A stretch of 64,000 nt of DNA from Defluviitaleaceae bacterium (lineage in GTDB: Bacteria > Bacillota > Clostridia > Lachnospirales > WQUN01): assembly GCA_009779835.1 (NCBI GenBank), contig WRBD01000007.1, forward strand, positions 18,985 to 82,984, read 5' to 3'. Every line of letters starts with the position of its first letter. Position 1 is the stretch's first letter. Below the pieces are notes generated by a model. That model was given only the letters and a program-made list of their open reading frames with translations, had not been told where the DNA came from and ran no database searches. The translations under genes and the position numbers were made by a program. This document shows, one piece after another, positions 15,682 to 25,631 of this stretch.

Positions 15682-16097
15682 TGCTCATGTTTGTGATCCT
15701 TAGGCGGCTTTAAACCTTCGATGGTTAAGCCGTTTTTTTGTGCGTAATCCCAAAGTGCGGCTTGTACCGCTTCTTCTGCTAGTACGGAGCAATGGGCTTT
15801 TATGGGTGGCAGGCCGTCCAGCGCGTCCATTACGGCTTTGTTGGTTATTTGCATAACTTCGGCGATGGTTTTTCCTTTTACCAGCTCAGTTGCCATGCTG
15901 GAAGTCGCAACCGCCGCGCCGCAACCGAAGGTCTTAAAGCTTGCGTCTGTTACAATGTCGTTTTCGATTTTAAGGTAAACGCGCATTATATCGCCGCACT
16001 GAACGTTTCCTACTGTGCCTATCCCACTTGCGTCTTCGATTTCGCCAACGTTGCGCGGATTCATGAAATGTTCCATTACTTTTTCGCTATATTCCAT
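15678..16097 (-). CDS. iscU: Fe-S cluster scaffold protein IscU/NifU-like
   Basis: 139 residues. The three conserved cluster-binding Cys are present in NVQCGD, FGCGAA and AHCSVL, with the Asp after the first Cys. The chaperone-type loop LPPIKAHCS is also kept. A His-rich C-terminus (DHKHEH) follows. It assembles Fe-S clusters using sulfur from the cysteine desulfurase encoded just upstream, whose stop overlaps its ATG by one base (TAATG). A near-perfect AAAGGAG site lies inside the end of that gene. Confidence 0.93.
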   Translation of the reverse strand: MEYSEKVMEHFMNPRNVGEIEDASGIGTVGNVQCGDIMRVYLKIENDIVTDASFKTFGCGAAVATSSMATELVKGKTIAEVMQITNKAVMDALDGLPPIKAHCSVLAEEAVQAALWDYAQKNGLTIEGLKPPKDHKHEH

Positions 16098-17269
16098 TAA
16101 TTTACTCCTTTGATAAAATCATCGTAAAGCGGCGATAAAATGCGTAGCTTATCAACTGCGGGGCATAAAATTTCCATAAGCTTTTTTATATCGGCGGAGG
16201 TGTTTTCCGTGCCAAATGAAAAACGAAGTGCGCCGTTTGCAAGCTCGTGACCAAGCCCAAGTGCCATAAGAACATGGGAAGGCTCAAGCGCGCCGGATGA
16301 ACACGCCGAACCCGTTGAAGCGCAGCAACCCTGCATATCCAAATGTAAAAGCAAGGATTCGCCCTCTATAAAACGAAACGAAAAATTTACATTTCCCGGC
16401 AAGCGATTTTCGCCTGTAGTGCCGTTTAAAATGGAATGCGGGATTTTTTCAGAAATTTCGCGGATAAGTGTGTCGCGAAGTGCGGAAACACGCGGTAATT
16501 CACAGGGCAATTCCTTCGCGGAAAGCGAGAGAGCCGTTCCCATTCCTACAATTCCCGCTGCATTTTCCGTGCCGGCGCGTCGGTTTCGTTCCTGCGCGCC
16601 GCCCTGAAACAACGAAAAAATAGGAGTGTCTTTTTTAACATACAACGCGCCGATTCCCTTCGGCCCGCCGAATTTATGCGCGGAAAGAGAAAGCATTTGC
16701 ACGCCCAGTTTTTCAACATCAATTGGAATATGCCCAGCGGCTTGAACAGCGTCTGTGTGAAACGGAATACCGTGACGATTTGTTATTTCCGAAAGAGCCG
16801 CAATAGGCTGAATCGTGCCGACTTCGTTGTTTGCAAGCATAATGGAAACAAGCGAGGTTTCGGGACGAATCGTAGCTTCAAGGTCGGACGGCTTTACAAA
16901 ACCTTCGCCGTCAACCGGAAGATACGTCACCTCGCAACCCTGTTTTTCCATGTGTTTGCACACATATAAAATTCCGTGATGCTCTGTTTCGGTTGTGATA
17001 ATGTGCCGTCCGCGCTTCGATGCTTCAAGTGTACCTTTAATAGCCCAATTGTCCGACTCTGTACCGCCGGAAGTGAAAAAAATTTCGTCGGGCGCAGCGT
17101 TTATGACGCTTGCGATATTTTGGCGCGAGTCGTCAATGGCGGCTCGAATCTTTCGTGCAGGTGTATAAACGCTGGACGGATTGTAAAAATTTTCAGTCAA
17201 ATACGGCAACATTGATTCAAGAACTTGCGTACGAAGCGGGGTTGTTGCCGCGTTGTCAAGATATAACAT
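16097..17269 (-). CDS. iscS: Cysteine desulfurase IscS/NifS-like
   Basis: A 390-residue PLP enzyme that converts cysteine to alanine and a protein persulfide. Motifs in order: YLDNAATTPL, TSGGTESDNWAIKG, the PLP-contact HTDAVQAAGHIPID, the Schiff-base lysine in SLSAHKFGGPKGIG, RRAGTENAAGIVG, and the catalytic Cys loop STGSACSSG. I start at ATG 17269, six bases after GGTGA; a GTG at 17278 is possible. The start lies at the end of the cyclophilin gene, and the 3' end is coupled to iscU, so this desulfurase is the dedicated sulfur donor for that scaffold. Confidence 0.93.
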   Translation of the reverse strand: MLYLDNAATTPLRTQVLESMLPYLTENFYNPSSVYTPARKIRAAIDDSRQNIASVINAAPDEIFFTSGGTESDNWAIKGTLEASKRGRHIITTETEHHGILYVCKHMEKQGCEVTYLPVDGEGFVKPSDLEATIRPETSLVSIMLANNEVGTIQPIAALSEITNRHGIPFHTDAVQAAGHIPIDVEKLGVQMLSLSAHKFGGPKGIGALYVKKDTPIFSLFQGGAQERNRRAGTENAAGIVGMGTALSLSAKELPCELPRVSALRDTLIREISEKIPHSILNGTTGENRLPGNVNFSFRFIEGESLLLHLDMQGCCASTGSACSSGALEPSHVLMALGLGHELANGALRFSFGTENTSADIKKLMEILCPAVDKLRILSPLYDDFIKGVN

Positions 17270-17270
17270 A

Positions 17271-18248
17271 TTATTCACCGTAATTCATAAAAGAAATACG
17301 TTCTATAATCACATTTTCAATTGGACGGTTCGGGCTTGTCGGATGATTATTCGGTGTGGCTTGCACATGTGCGATTTCGCTCACAACGTCCATGCCCGTT
17401 ACGACATGCCCAAAAACCGTGTGTCCGTAACCGCTGGGATTCCCAAATTGGTCTGTATTCCAGTGCCAGTCCAGCCAAGGTGTGCCGCCGTTTTCTATAT
17501 AATGCTTAAGACCATCGGCAGGGTGAACGTCTCTTACATGTATATTCCGTCCGCCGGAAAATTCTCCCGCGACTTCGTTTTGAATATTTATGAGATATTC
17601 AAAATCTTCAATATAGTTTGCGTGAAGCGTATCACTTTGCACAATATAAAATTGGCTTCCGATTGTACGACCCGGTCCTGCATGAGCAGTTGCAAGTGCG
17701 CCGTTAAAATGATGCAAATTAAAACTGCGCTCAAGCCCAAGACCTTCTTCATAAATACTTTCACCGCCGCGCCCAAGTCCAAGCGGGCATCCGCCCTGTA
17801 TCATGAATCCGGGAATAACGCGGTGAAAAATTAAGCCATCATAAAAACCGTTTCTTGCATGAGTTTTAAAATTCTCAACGGCAAGCGGGGCTTCCTCCGG
17901 AAAAAACCGCAAAGTAATATCACCGTGATTTGTATGAAGAACAGCCAACTCCTCGCCCTGTGTTAGCGGCGTTAGTTGTAATGTCACCGACGGCGCACTA
18001 AGAAGACGCTCGTAAATTGTGCCGTCCGGCAGTTCTTTCCTGTTGCCGTTGAATCTTACCGCGCTAAAAACTTCTCCATTGCCCTCGCCTGTTAGTGTTC
18101 CCATGTTAATTCTCTCTCCTTCGTGTATTTGGTTTGTTTCTTGGTTTTCGGCTATCGGCCCAGTTTCCGCTTCAATTGGCTCTGCGACCTTGTCTGTACA
18201 CGCAGCAAAAATTGCAAGTAAAGCAGTCATTAAAAATATTTTTTTCAT
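17271..18248 (-). CDS. Lipoprotein cyclophilin-type peptidyl-prolyl isomerase
   Basis: 325 residues. The signal ends in a lipobox (AIFAAC, Cys at about 17), so it is anchored on the outer face of the membrane. A spacer leads into a cyclophilin domain at about 105-320 with the family motifs FKTHARNGFYDGLIFHRVIP, GFMIQGGCP, GSQFYIVQSD and TVFGHVVTGMDVV. It catalyses proline isomerisation in exported proteins. It precedes iscS on the same strand and overlaps its start region; a functional link with Fe-S assembly is not evident and may just reflect operon packing. Confidence 0.9.
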   Translation of the reverse strand: MKKIFLMTALLAIFAACTDKVAEPIEAETGPIAENQETNQIHEGERINMGTLTGEGNGEVFSAVRFNGNRKELPDGTIYERLLSAPSVTLQLTPLTQGEELAVLHTNHGDITLRFFPEEAPLAVENFKTHARNGFYDGLIFHRVIPGFMIQGGCPLGLGRGGESIYEEGLGLERSFNLHHFNGALATAHAGPGRTIGSQFYIVQSDTLHANYIEDFEYLINIQNEVAGEFSGGRNIHVRDVHPADGLKHYIENGGTPWLDWHWNTDQFGNPSGYGHTVFGHVVTGMDVVSEIAHVQATPNNHPTSPNRPIENVIIERISFMNYGE

Positions 18249-18304
18249 AAATAAACCTCTTTCGTTAGTTTTTTATATTATACCGCAAAAAGGAAGAAAT
18301 GTAA

Positions 18305-19489
18305 TCAATTTGAAATATATTTAGCCGCTTTTAATGCAGAATCTATTAAAGAAGAAAGTTCGTTAAAGAAACGCGCTTCAATTGCTTCAATTGCTTTGGT
18401 GCTTGGCTTGTTTTCCGGGTGCTTCGCGACAAAAACAGTACAACAATCTTCATACGGGCGGATGGAAATATCGTGTGTTCCGATTTTTACGGCGATATCA
18501 ATAATGCTTTGCTTGTCCATTGCCGCAAGAGGGCGTAACACAGGAAATTGCGTTGCAGATTCCATAGCCGCCAAACTATGAATTGTTTGGCTTGCAACCT
18601 GACCAATCGAATCCCCGGTGATAATGCAAAGCGCTTTTTCTTTTTCAGCCAAACGACTTGCGACATGGAGCATAGCGCGTTTTAAAAAAATTGTTAGCTT
18701 CACATCGGAAACATTTTCTTTTAGGAAAAGTTGAATATCCGTAAAAGGAACAACGCATAATTTTACGCCGCCCGTATATTTTGCCAGTTGCCGCGTTAAA
18801 TCGGCGACTTTATCCTCTGCGCGTTCTGAGACAAAAGGTGGCGAATGACAATACACCGCAATAATTTCAACCCCGCGTCGCGCTGTTAAATATCCCGCAA
18901 CCGGGCTGTCAAATCCGCCGGAAAGAAGCAAGACACCCTTACCCGACGAACCATATGGCAAGCCGCCTTCGCCGTTTTCGCTGTTCACGTAAAAATAAAC
19001 ATCGTTGCGAATTTCAACCCAAAGTGTAATATCAGGGTTATGCAAATCCACCGCAAGTTCAAGCTCGGAATTGAAAATTGTTTCCCCGATTACCGCCGAA
19101 ATATCCGTTGAAGTCATCGGATAATTTTTGTCACTGCGTTTGGTTTCTACCCTGAAAGTTTTGGCATTACTATCAACAACTTGCGTGGCAAAAAATTTGC
19201 TTCCAATTGTTCGGAGTTCTTCAATGTTACGGGAACTCGTTTTCACCGCATAGCAAAACCCGGCAATTCCGAAAATTTTACGAATATGCGGCAAAACAGC
19301 TTCCGTGTTTAAATCGCCGGTAGTATCTTCAATTAAAAACCGCCCCTGCTCGCGTAAAACACGAATGTTGCCGTACCCCTTTAAATTTTTGCGAATCGCG
19401 TCTAAAAGCCTATGCTCAAAAAATGCGCGATTGCCTTTGCGCAAGGAAATTTCGCCGTATTTGACCAACAAAACATTTTTTGTTTCCAT
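18305..19489 (-). CDS. thiI: tRNA 4-thiouridine synthetase ThiI
   Basis: 394 residues. The N-terminal NFLD/THUMP region begins VLLVKYGEISLRKGNR. The PP-loop ATP site is LLLSGGFDSPVAGYL, and later GVEIIAVYCHSPPF and ICIITGDSIGQVASQT-type strands fit the family; the C-terminal part carries YEDCCTVFVAKHPENKPS. There is no rhodanese extension, the usual form in Firmicutes. ThiI adenylates U8 of tRNA and transfers sulfur to make s4U. Its ATG overlaps by one base the stop of a second cysteine desulfurase, its likely sulfur donor. Confidence 0.95.
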   Translation of the reverse strand: METKNVLLVKYGEISLRKGNRAFFEHRLLDAIRKNLKGYGNIRVLREQGRFLIEDTTGDLNTEAVLPHIRKIFGIAGFCYAVKTSSRNIEELRTIGSKFFATQVVDSNAKTFRVETKRSDKNYPMTSTDISAVIGETIFNSELELAVDLHNPDITLWVEIRNDVYFYVNSENGEGGLPYGSSGKGVLLLSGGFDSPVAGYLTARRGVEIIAVYCHSPPFVSERAEDKVADLTRQLAKYTGGVKLCVVPFTDIQLFLKENVSDVKLTIFLKRAMLHVASRLAEKEKALCIITGDSIGQVASQTIHSLAAMESATQFPVLRPLAAMDKQSIIDIAVKIGTHDISIRPYEDCCTVFVAKHPENKPSTKAIEAIEARFFNELSSLIDSALKAAKYISN

Positions 19490-20598
19490 TAACGTCTCCC
19501 TAAAACCCTGCGCATTTGCGAAACGCAGTCGATAATAATTTCTTTTACAATGGAAGCTTCTTCAACTGTATTCAAATGCGAAAAACTAAAACGCACGGCA
19601 GATTCTGCACGTTCCTTGCTGAATCCCATTGTTTCAAGCAATGATTTTTGTTTTTTTCTACTACGGCACGCTGCTCCCATAGACACGTAAATACCTTTTT
19701 CCGAAAGCAAATGAACAAGTGTTTCACCCTTAATTCCAATAAAACTCAAGCTTAAAATATACGGCGAAGTTTCCTTTGTTAAAGAATTTTCAAAAACATC
19801 GGGCAGGAGATGTTTTAACTCTGCAATCTCGGATTTTATCGCGGAAACACGTAAGTAGTTTTCATCCCGGAAAACGTGAAGCTGTGCGGCAGCAGAAACT
19901 GTTTGCAAAATTCCGCAAATATTTTCCGTGCCTGCACGAATACCGTTTTCTTGTCCGCCGCCGTGAAGAATCGGCAAAAGTCTTATACCGTTTCGCACAA
20001 AAAGGCCGCCCACCCCGGAAGCGCCGTGGATTTTATGCCCACTGAATGAATACATATCAATGTTTGCAAAGTCTAAACTTTCTTTGCAAAAACCCTGCAC
20101 ACCATCTACATGGATAATTATTTTCGGATTTTTCTTTTTTAACGTCGCCGCAATTTCCGATACGTTAAAAATATCACCGGTTTCGTGCGAAACTTGTGAT
20201 AGACTAACGAGACAGACCTCGTGTGAAATTATCTTATTAAAATCCGATAATATAATAGCTTCGGCAAAGCCAAGTTCGTTCGCAAAACGAATAGGCTCTA
20301 GCACCGAAGGATGTTCCCACGGAGCGGAAAAAATTCTTATATTTTGCCTTTTATTCGCAAGCGCGAAACCAAGCAGCGCTAAATTGTTAGACTCCGTTCC
20401 TCCGGATGTAAAAATAATTTCGTTTTCGCGGCAAGAAAAAATTTTCGCCATTTCCTTGCGGGCAGAGTTCAAAAATCGCTCCGCTGTAATGCCAAGACTA
20501 TGCGGAGAGGACGCGTTGCCAAAAACAAAAGATGTTTCCGGCGCAGAAAAGGGAGGAGTTGTTGCGGCATTATCGAAATAAATGTTATGTTTTTTCAT
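19489..20598 (-). CDS. Cysteine desulfurase paired with ThiI
   Basis: A 369-residue PLP enzyme of the NifS class. It shows IYFDNAATTPPFSAPETSFV, FTSGGTESNNLALLG, HVDGVQGFCKESLDF, the lysine in SFSGHKIHGASGVG, GIRAGTENICGILQTV and a catalytic-Cys loop SMGAACRSRKKQK that differs from the SACSSG loop of the other desulfurase at 16-17 kb. I choose ATG 20598, lying within the last codons of prmA; a longer frame from 20634 would have no family counterpart. Position between prmA and thiI, with one-base coupling to thiI, suggests it feeds tRNA thiolation rather than the IscU scaffold. Confidence 0.92.
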   Translation of the reverse strand: MKKHNIYFDNAATTPPFSAPETSFVFGNASSPHSLGITAERFLNSARKEMAKIFSCRENEIIFTSGGTESNNLALLGFALANKRQNIRIFSAPWEHPSVLEPIRFANELGFAEAIILSDFNKIISHEVCLVSLSQVSHETGDIFNVSEIAATLKKKNPKIIIHVDGVQGFCKESLDFANIDMYSFSGHKIHGASGVGGLFVRNGIRLLPILHGGGQENGIRAGTENICGILQTVSAAAQLHVFRDENYLRVSAIKSEIAELKHLLPDVFENSLTKETSPYILSLSFIGIKGETLVHLLSEKGIYVSMGAACRSRKKQKSLLETMGFSKERAESAVRFSFSHLNTVEEASIVKEIIIDCVSQMRRVLGRR

Positions 20599-21571
20599 CT
20601 GTCCCCACAATGCAAAACCAGCCTTCAAGTTCAAATTTATCTACTATTTCGATTTCGTATTTCGCAAAAACACCCAAGACTTCATCTGCACGTTCATCAA
20701 TTATACCGGATGCAATAAATATGCCGCGCTGTTCTAAAACTTCTTTTACAAAAGGAATAATCTCAATAATAACATCGGCAACGATGTTGGCAACGATTAC
20801 ATCATATTTATTGCGAAAAATTTCTGTGCGAAGCATCTCATCAGAAAGCACGTCGCCGTAACGAATTATTAAATTTTGCAAATTAATTCCGTTTAGTGCT
20901 GCGTTCTTTTTTGTTGCGGCAATCGCACCTGCAGGGTCTATGTCGCAAGCGAAAACATCTCTCGCGCCAAGCAATAGTGAGATAATCGAAAGAATTCCGC
21001 TGCCGCAACCGATGTCCAAGACATTTTTATCGTCAAGCAGAAGTTCTTGCAATGCATGAATGCAAAGCTTGGTTGTTTGATGTTGCCCCGTACCAAATGC
21101 CGAGCCGGGGTCAATCTTGAAAATTATTTCATCTGCACCAAAGGTTGATTGATATTCTTCCCACTGAGGCACAATAACAATTCTTCCGATACTGAACGGT
21201 TTAAAATGCTTTTTCCATTCATCCAACCAAGATTTATCGTTAGCGGACTCTAATTTAATTTCAAGTGTACCAAGAGGAAAGCCTTCAATCTCTTGAATTT
21301 TTAAATGAAAAAGGGATTCCCGTACATCCGAAAGAAGTTTTTCGCCACTGCTGTCATTTGTCACATAGAAAACTACATATACTGCATCGCTTTCAACATC
21401 AAGCAGACCTTCTTCCGCGTAATCCCAGGTGTGCGCGACTTCGGCAAGGTGCCGCACCCGTTCACGCGCATTAACAATTTCCACACCTGCAATATTGTTC
21501 TCCAAGAGAGCACCCGTAACAATCTCTTCTCCGATTGCGGTTGTCTGTACCTCTGCCTTAATCCACTCCAT
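20585..21571 (-). CDS. prmA: Ribosomal protein L11 methyltransferase PrmA
   Basis: About 328 residues. The substrate-recognition domain starts MEWIKAEVQTTAIGEEIVT and a SAM-binding Rossmann domain follows with KIDPGSAFGTGQHQTTKLC, VLDIGCGSGILSIISLLLGA, CDIDPAGAIAATKKNAALNG and DVIVANIVADVI. These are the canonical PrmA blocks. I start at ATG 21571, preceded by GAGGTGCGC; an upstream frame start at 21604 lacks a site. It trimethylates ribosomal protein L11. It is first in the prmA/desulfurase/thiI operon and overlaps the next gene by 14 bases. Confidence 0.93.
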   Translation of the reverse strand: MEWIKAEVQTTAIGEEIVTGALLENNIAGVEIVNARERVRHLAEVAHTWDYAEEGLLDVESDAVYVVFYVTNDSSGEKLLSDVRESLFHLKIQEIEGFPLGTLEIKLESANDKSWLDEWKKHFKPFSIGRIVIVPQWEEYQSTFGADEIIFKIDPGSAFGTGQHQTTKLCIHALQELLLDDKNVLDIGCGSGILSIISLLLGARDVFACDIDPAGAIAATKKNAALNGINLQNLIIRYGDVLSDEMLRTEIFRNKYDVIVANIVADVIIEIIPFVKEVLEQRGIFIASGIIDERADEVLGVFAKYEIEIVDKFELEGWFCIVGTDEKT

Positions 21572-21711
21572 GCGCACCTCAATTTTGAATATTGTGTTTT
21601 GCAAAGACGTGTTGCGGTTTCTTAATTTTGGAAATTGAGAAATATTACTCGTTATTCCTAGATTATACCTGTTGAATTTATTTTTTACAATATTTGTGCT
21701 ATCATAAGCGC

Positions 21712-23487
21712 ATGATTAAAAGTGAGAAATTAACATTTAAATACGAAGCGTTTGAGGATGTTGATGCCGCCGCCGCGCTGTGTGGTATTGATATTGAAAT
21801 TGAATCGGGCGAATTTGTTGCAATTTTGGGGCATAATGGCTCCGGCAAGTCAACATTGGCGCGGCATTTGAATGCCCTTCTTGCGCCGACAGAGGGCACG
21901 CTTTGGGTGGGCGGGCTTGACACAAAAGAGCCTGCAAACACATGGGAAATTAGGCAATCGACAGGGATGGTTTTTCAAAACCCCGATAACCAAATTATTG
22001 CCACAATTGTTGAAGAAGACGTTGCTTTTGGGCCTGAAAATTTAGGCGTTAGCTCGGGCGAGATTCGCGAGCGCGTAGACGAAACGCTCTCGCTTGTGGG
22101 TATGAGTGAATACGCGGATTTCGCGCCGCACCATCTCTCGGGCGGGCAGAAGCAACGTGTTGCCATCGCAGGGGTTCTTGCCATGCGCCCGGGCTGCATT
22201 GTATTGGACGAGCCTTCCGCCATGCTGGACCCTTCGGGTCGCCACGAGGTTATGGAAACAATTACGCGCCTTAATCGCGAATCAGGGATAACAATTATTT
22301 TAATCACGCATTTTATGGAAGAAGCCGCGTGTGCAAATAGGGTTGTTGTGATGGATGCAGGGAAAATTGTAATGGACGACGTTCCTCCAAAAATCTTTGC
22401 GAATGTTCAAAGAATGAAAGAACTTGGGCTTGGTGTTCCTAAAGTTACCGAACTTGCATTTGAGCTGCGGAAACGCAGCGTTCTTATAAGGCAGGACATT
22501 ATTACGGTTGATGAATTTGTATCGGAGTTTGCCGGTGTTGGCGCAGATGTAATTTTTCGCGAACAACGAGCCGGGTGTGAAAGTTTAACTTCACATTTGG
22601 CGATTGACGTTGGCGAACGCGAAAAGTCCACAGAAGCAGAGATTATTCTCGAATTAAAAAATGTTTCTCATATTTACAATGCGAATTCCGTTTTTGAAAA
22701 AATCGCGCTTTCTGATATTAGCTTGCAAATAACGAAGGGCGAAATTGTTGCGGTAATCGGGCATACGGGTTCCGGTAAAAGCACGTTGATTCAACATTTT
22801 AACGCACTGTTAAAGCCGTCGTCGGGAGAGGTTTTCGTTGATGGTGCGAATATTCACGCGAACAAAAAGCTATTAAAGGATATTCGGCAGCGTGTGGGGC
22901 TTGTTTTTCAATATCCCGAGCACCAGCTTTTTGAGGCCACGGTTTACAAAGATGTTGCGTTTGGGCCGACGCGCATGGGGCTTTCTGAAAAAGAAATTGA
23001 ACAGCAAGCAATTGACGCGTTGGAAGCGGTTGGGTTTCCACAAGAATTCTACGATAAATCGCCGTTCGAGCTTTCGGGCGGACAGAAACGCCGCGCAGCA
23101 ATTGCGGGGGTGCTTGCGATGCGTCCGGAAGTTCTTGTGCTGGACGAACCGGCGGCAGGACTTGACCCGCGCGGTAAGGAAGAAATTTTTGCACAAATAA
23201 AAAAAATGCACAAGGCACTTGGGATTACGGTGATTCTTGTTTCGCATTCAATGGACGATGCGGCGCGGCTTGCGAATCGCGTTGTTGTGATGAATAAGGG
23301 TTGCATGGTTTGCGATGGAACACCGTCTGGAATTTTTGCGCAGGGCGAATTTTTGCAAAAAATTGGGCTGGATACGCCGCAAATTTCGCAACTTATGACG
23401 CGGCTTAATAAAATAGACCCCAAAATTCCTTCGCGGATTTTTACAATTGAAGCTGCAGCAGATGTATTGGCGGCGGTGCAACTATGA
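21712..23487 (+). CDS. Fused EcfA1-EcfA2 ATPase of an ECF transporter
   Basis: One frame of 591 residues carries two complete ABC ATPases that are normally two genes. Domain one (about 1-250): Walker [10 protein letters not shown] (40-48), Q-loop [21 protein letters not shown], signature LSGGQKQR, Walker [23 protein letters not shown]. Domain two (about 308-590): [58 protein letters not shown]. The NPDNQ and YPEHQ Q-loops are those of EcfA1 and EcfA2 respectively. It powers vitamin uptake through EcfT. The start at 21712 has no clear ribosome site. The stop overlaps ecfT by 4 bases. Confidence 0.93.
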   Translation: MIKSEKLTFKYEAFEDVDAAAALCGIDIEIESGEFVAILGHNGSGKSTLARHLNALLAPTEGTLWVGGLDTKEPANTWEIRQSTGMVFQNPDNQIIATIVEEDVAFGPENLGVSSGEIRERVDETLSLVGMSEYADFAPHHLSGGQKQRVAIAGVLAMRPGCIVLDEPSAMLDPSGRHEVMETITRLNRESGITIILITHFMEEAACANRVVVMDAGKIVMDDVPPKIFANVQRMKELGLGVPKVTELAFELRKRSVLIRQDIITVDEFVSEFAGVGADVIFREQRAGCESLTSHLAIDVGEREKSTEAEIILELKNVSHIYNANSVFEKIALSDISLQITKGEIVAVIGHTGSGKSTLIQHFNALLKPSSGEVFVDGANIHANKKLLKDIRQRVGLVFQYPEHQLFEATVYKDVAFGPTRMGLSEKEIEQQAIDALEAVGFPQEFYDKSPFELSGGQKRRAAIAGVLAMRPEVLVLDEPAAGLDPRGKEEIFAQIKKMHKALGITVILVSHSMDDAARLANRVVVMNKGCMVCDGTPSGIFAQGEFLQKIGLDTPQISQLMTRLNKIDPKIPSRIFTIEAAADVLAAVQL

Positions 23488-24281
23488 CGCGCATTACGAT
23501 AGGGCAGTTTTATCCGACAAATTCGGTAATTCACCGCTTAGACCCTCGCGTTAAGCTTCTTGGTACGATTTTTTATATTACGGCGTTGCTTTTTGCTAAT
23601 CATTTTGCCGGATACGGGATTGCGGTATTGTTTATCGCCGCACTTGTGAAAATTTCCAAAGTGCCACCACGCCTTTTATTTCGGGGGCTTCGCGCGATAC
23701 TTTTTATTTTGGTTTTTGCCGCAAGCATTAACTTGTTTTTAACACCGGGAGAAAATATTCTTGTGCAATTTGGCTTTTTGAGAATCACGATTGAGGGTGT
23801 AATCCTTGCCATTCAAATGATTTTACGGCTTGTATTATTAGTTTTGGGTTCCACAATATTAACGCTGACAACATCTCCGATTCAATTAACCGACGGAATA
23901 GAATCTCTTCTTTCGCCCCTAAAGCGTCTGAAAGTTCCCTCACATGACATTGCTATGATGATGACAATAGCATTGCGCTTCATTCCAACTCTCGCAGATG
24001 AAACAGAAAAAATAATAAAAGCCCAAAAAGCTCGCGGCGCGGACTTCGACACCGGCAGTTTAACCAAGCGCGCAAAAAGCCTGATTCCAATTTTGGTTCC
24101 TCTTTTTGTATCTGCCTTCAAGCGTGCCGATGAATTAGCAACCGCAATGGAAGCCCGTTGTTATCGCGGTGATATCAATCGTACAAAAATGAAACAAATG
24201 AAAATAATCCGCACGGATATTTTTGCAATGAATATACTGATATTTTTTTGTATAATTATGATTTTAACAAGATGGATTTAA
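23484..24281 (+). CDS. ecfT: Energy-coupling factor transporter transmembrane protein EcfT
   Basis: 265 residues with about five membrane segments. The N-terminus [20 protein letters not shown] is typical, as are the two coupling-helix motifs with Ala-Arg-Gly: [15 protein letters not shown] and [16 protein letters not shown]. These helices contact the two ATPases, which here come as one fused chain from the overlapping upstream gene. No substrate-binding S component is encoded nearby, so the module is probably the shared (group II) type. Its stop overlaps the convergent MFS gene by 4 bases. Confidence 0.93.
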   Translation: MTRITIGQFYPTNSVIHRLDPRVKLLGTIFYITALLFANHFAGYGIAVLFIAALVKISKVPPRLLFRGLRAILFILVFAASINLFLTPGENILVQFGFLRITIEGVILAIQMILRLVLLVLGSTILTLTTSPIQLTDGIESLLSPLKRLKVPSHDIAMMMTIALRFIPTLADETEKIIKAQKARGADFDTGSLTKRAKSLIPILVPLFVSAFKRADELATAMEARCYRGDINRTKMKQMKIIRTDIFAMNILIFFCIIMILTRWI

Positions 24282-25528
24282 ACAGGCAGTTTCTTTCGCA
24301 TCTTATACCAAACAAAACTTGTTGAAATAATTCTCAGCCCGCCGATTATAAACATCGCGTTGTAAATTCCTGAAAGCGAAAACAGCATATGCGCAAAAAA
24401 AGGCGCGGCAAAAAGACTGATATTTTGAGCTGTGTTATAAAAAGCTAAGTACATCATTCTGTTTTTGTCGGGGGTGGATTCCAGCGCGCCATTTAGAAGC
24501 GCGGTGTTTATTCCTACGGCAGAAAAGCCTGTGATTATGCTGACGGCGTACATAACTTGCATATTTGGGACGAATGGGAAAATAAACATATTTATCGAAA
24601 GCATAGAGCCCGCCGCAACGAAGGTTGCCGTGTTTCCGCGTTTGCGTAAAAGCCATTGCCAAAGACTACCCGAAAAAAACGCTGTAATACCTGAAACCAG
24701 CGCTACAATAGCAAGGTCAAGTTCAGTTGCGCCGCGGTTTATTACCATCAAAATATTTACAAGCGGCCATCCCCCCTGCCATGTGAAAAGAAAAAAAATT
24801 GCGGGAACGTAAAATGTACGAAAGCTTTTATCAGAAATAATTTCTTTTAAATTCCGCAGGTTGGTTGCCAATTTTTCGTTCGATAAATCCTGTGTCACTT
24901 CCGGCATTTTCAGTCGATTGAAAATTAAAACTTCAACCACACCAAGTAAAAACGCCGCAATAAAAAAAATCTGATACAAAATCATGCGATGCTCGTCTGT
25001 ATTTGGAATAAAAGTAATGGCAAGACCGGCAGAAATTGTTATAACGGGAATTACGGCTTGCCCGAATTTTTGTCTTAGCGCTATTGCCTGACCGCGCATT
25101 GTTCCGTCGAAAATAGTGCCCAACAAGCTTTGCATAGACGTTTGTGAAAGCGCGTCCGGACAGTTCATAATAGCAACAAAAACAACAAAAAGCAGCGGTC
25201 TTATTTCTGCCGGTAACATAGGCACAAACGCAATTAAAAGAAGCGCGGCACGGCTTATCAAAATAAAAGCGGCGGTCGCGCGTTTTTTATTTGTAAATTT
25301 CCGAAAAATAATTGTACCCGGCAATAATACAATCGCCGCGACCGCACCGGGTAACGCACTCAGAAGCGCGATTTCAAATTCACCGCCGCCGAGACGCTCT
25401 AAAAACCGTACAGAAAACGGTCGCCACAAATTATTAACCATGTCAAACAAAAGCCCGTACAAAATAAATATCCATATATTTGTACCACGCATTTGCTTAA
25501 ACTCACGCAAAAAATTTTTCAGGCGCAA
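24278..25528 (-). CDS. Major facilitator superfamily transporter
   Basis: 416 residues with about twelve hydrophobic segments and a central cytoplasmic loop at about 200-225 (NRLKMPEVTQDLSNEKLATN). The first half shows FILYGLLFDMVNNLWRPFSV and a loop IFRKFTNKKRATAAFIL typical of MFS loop 2-3. I recognise no subfamily; general MFS efflux proteins of Firmicutes look like this. It is a single gene, convergent with ecfT, with no visible regulator. Confidence 0.75.
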   Translation of the reverse strand: MRLKNFLREFKQMRGTNIWIFILYGLLFDMVNNLWRPFSVRFLERLGGGEFEIALLSALPGAVAAIVLLPGTIIFRKFTNKKRATAAFILISRAALLLIAFVPMLPAEIRPLLFVVFVAIMNCPDALSQTSMQSLLGTIFDGTMRGQAIALRQKFGQAVIPVITISAGLAITFIPNTDEHRMILYQIFFIAAFLLGVVEVLIFNRLKMPEVTQDLSNEKLATNLRNLKEIISDKSFRTFYVPAIFFLFTWQGGWPLVNILMVINRGATELDLAIVALVSGITAFFSGSLWQWLLRKRGNTATFVAAGSMLSINMFIFPFVPNMQVMYAVSIITGFSAVGINTALLNGALESTPDKNRMMYLAFYNTAQNISLFAAPFFAHMLFSLSGIYNAMFIIGGLRIISTSFVWYKMRKKLPV

Positions 25529-25577
25529 AACTTCACCTCAATTTTTGCATTGGAAGCCCATCCTTCATATTTTCTTC

Positions 25578-25622
25578 AATAGCCAAGCACCTTTGGCGAG
25601 TGTGTTTTTCAAGTTGGCTATT
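25578..25622. terminator. Inverted repeat between MFS and subtilase genes
   Basis: AATAGCCAA (25578-25586) pairs perfectly with TTGGCTATT (25614-25622) across a 27-base loop. Its position, just after the subtilase stop (read leftwards), suits a terminator, but the loop is long and there is no T run, so the role is uncertain. Confidence 0.35.
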
Positions 25623-25631
25623 TCAAAATGG

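Noticed and set aside
21660..21711. Leaderless start of the fused EcfA gene
   Set aside because: TATCAT near 21700 has no properly spaced -35; the missing ribosome site is real but I cannot show leaderless transcription.
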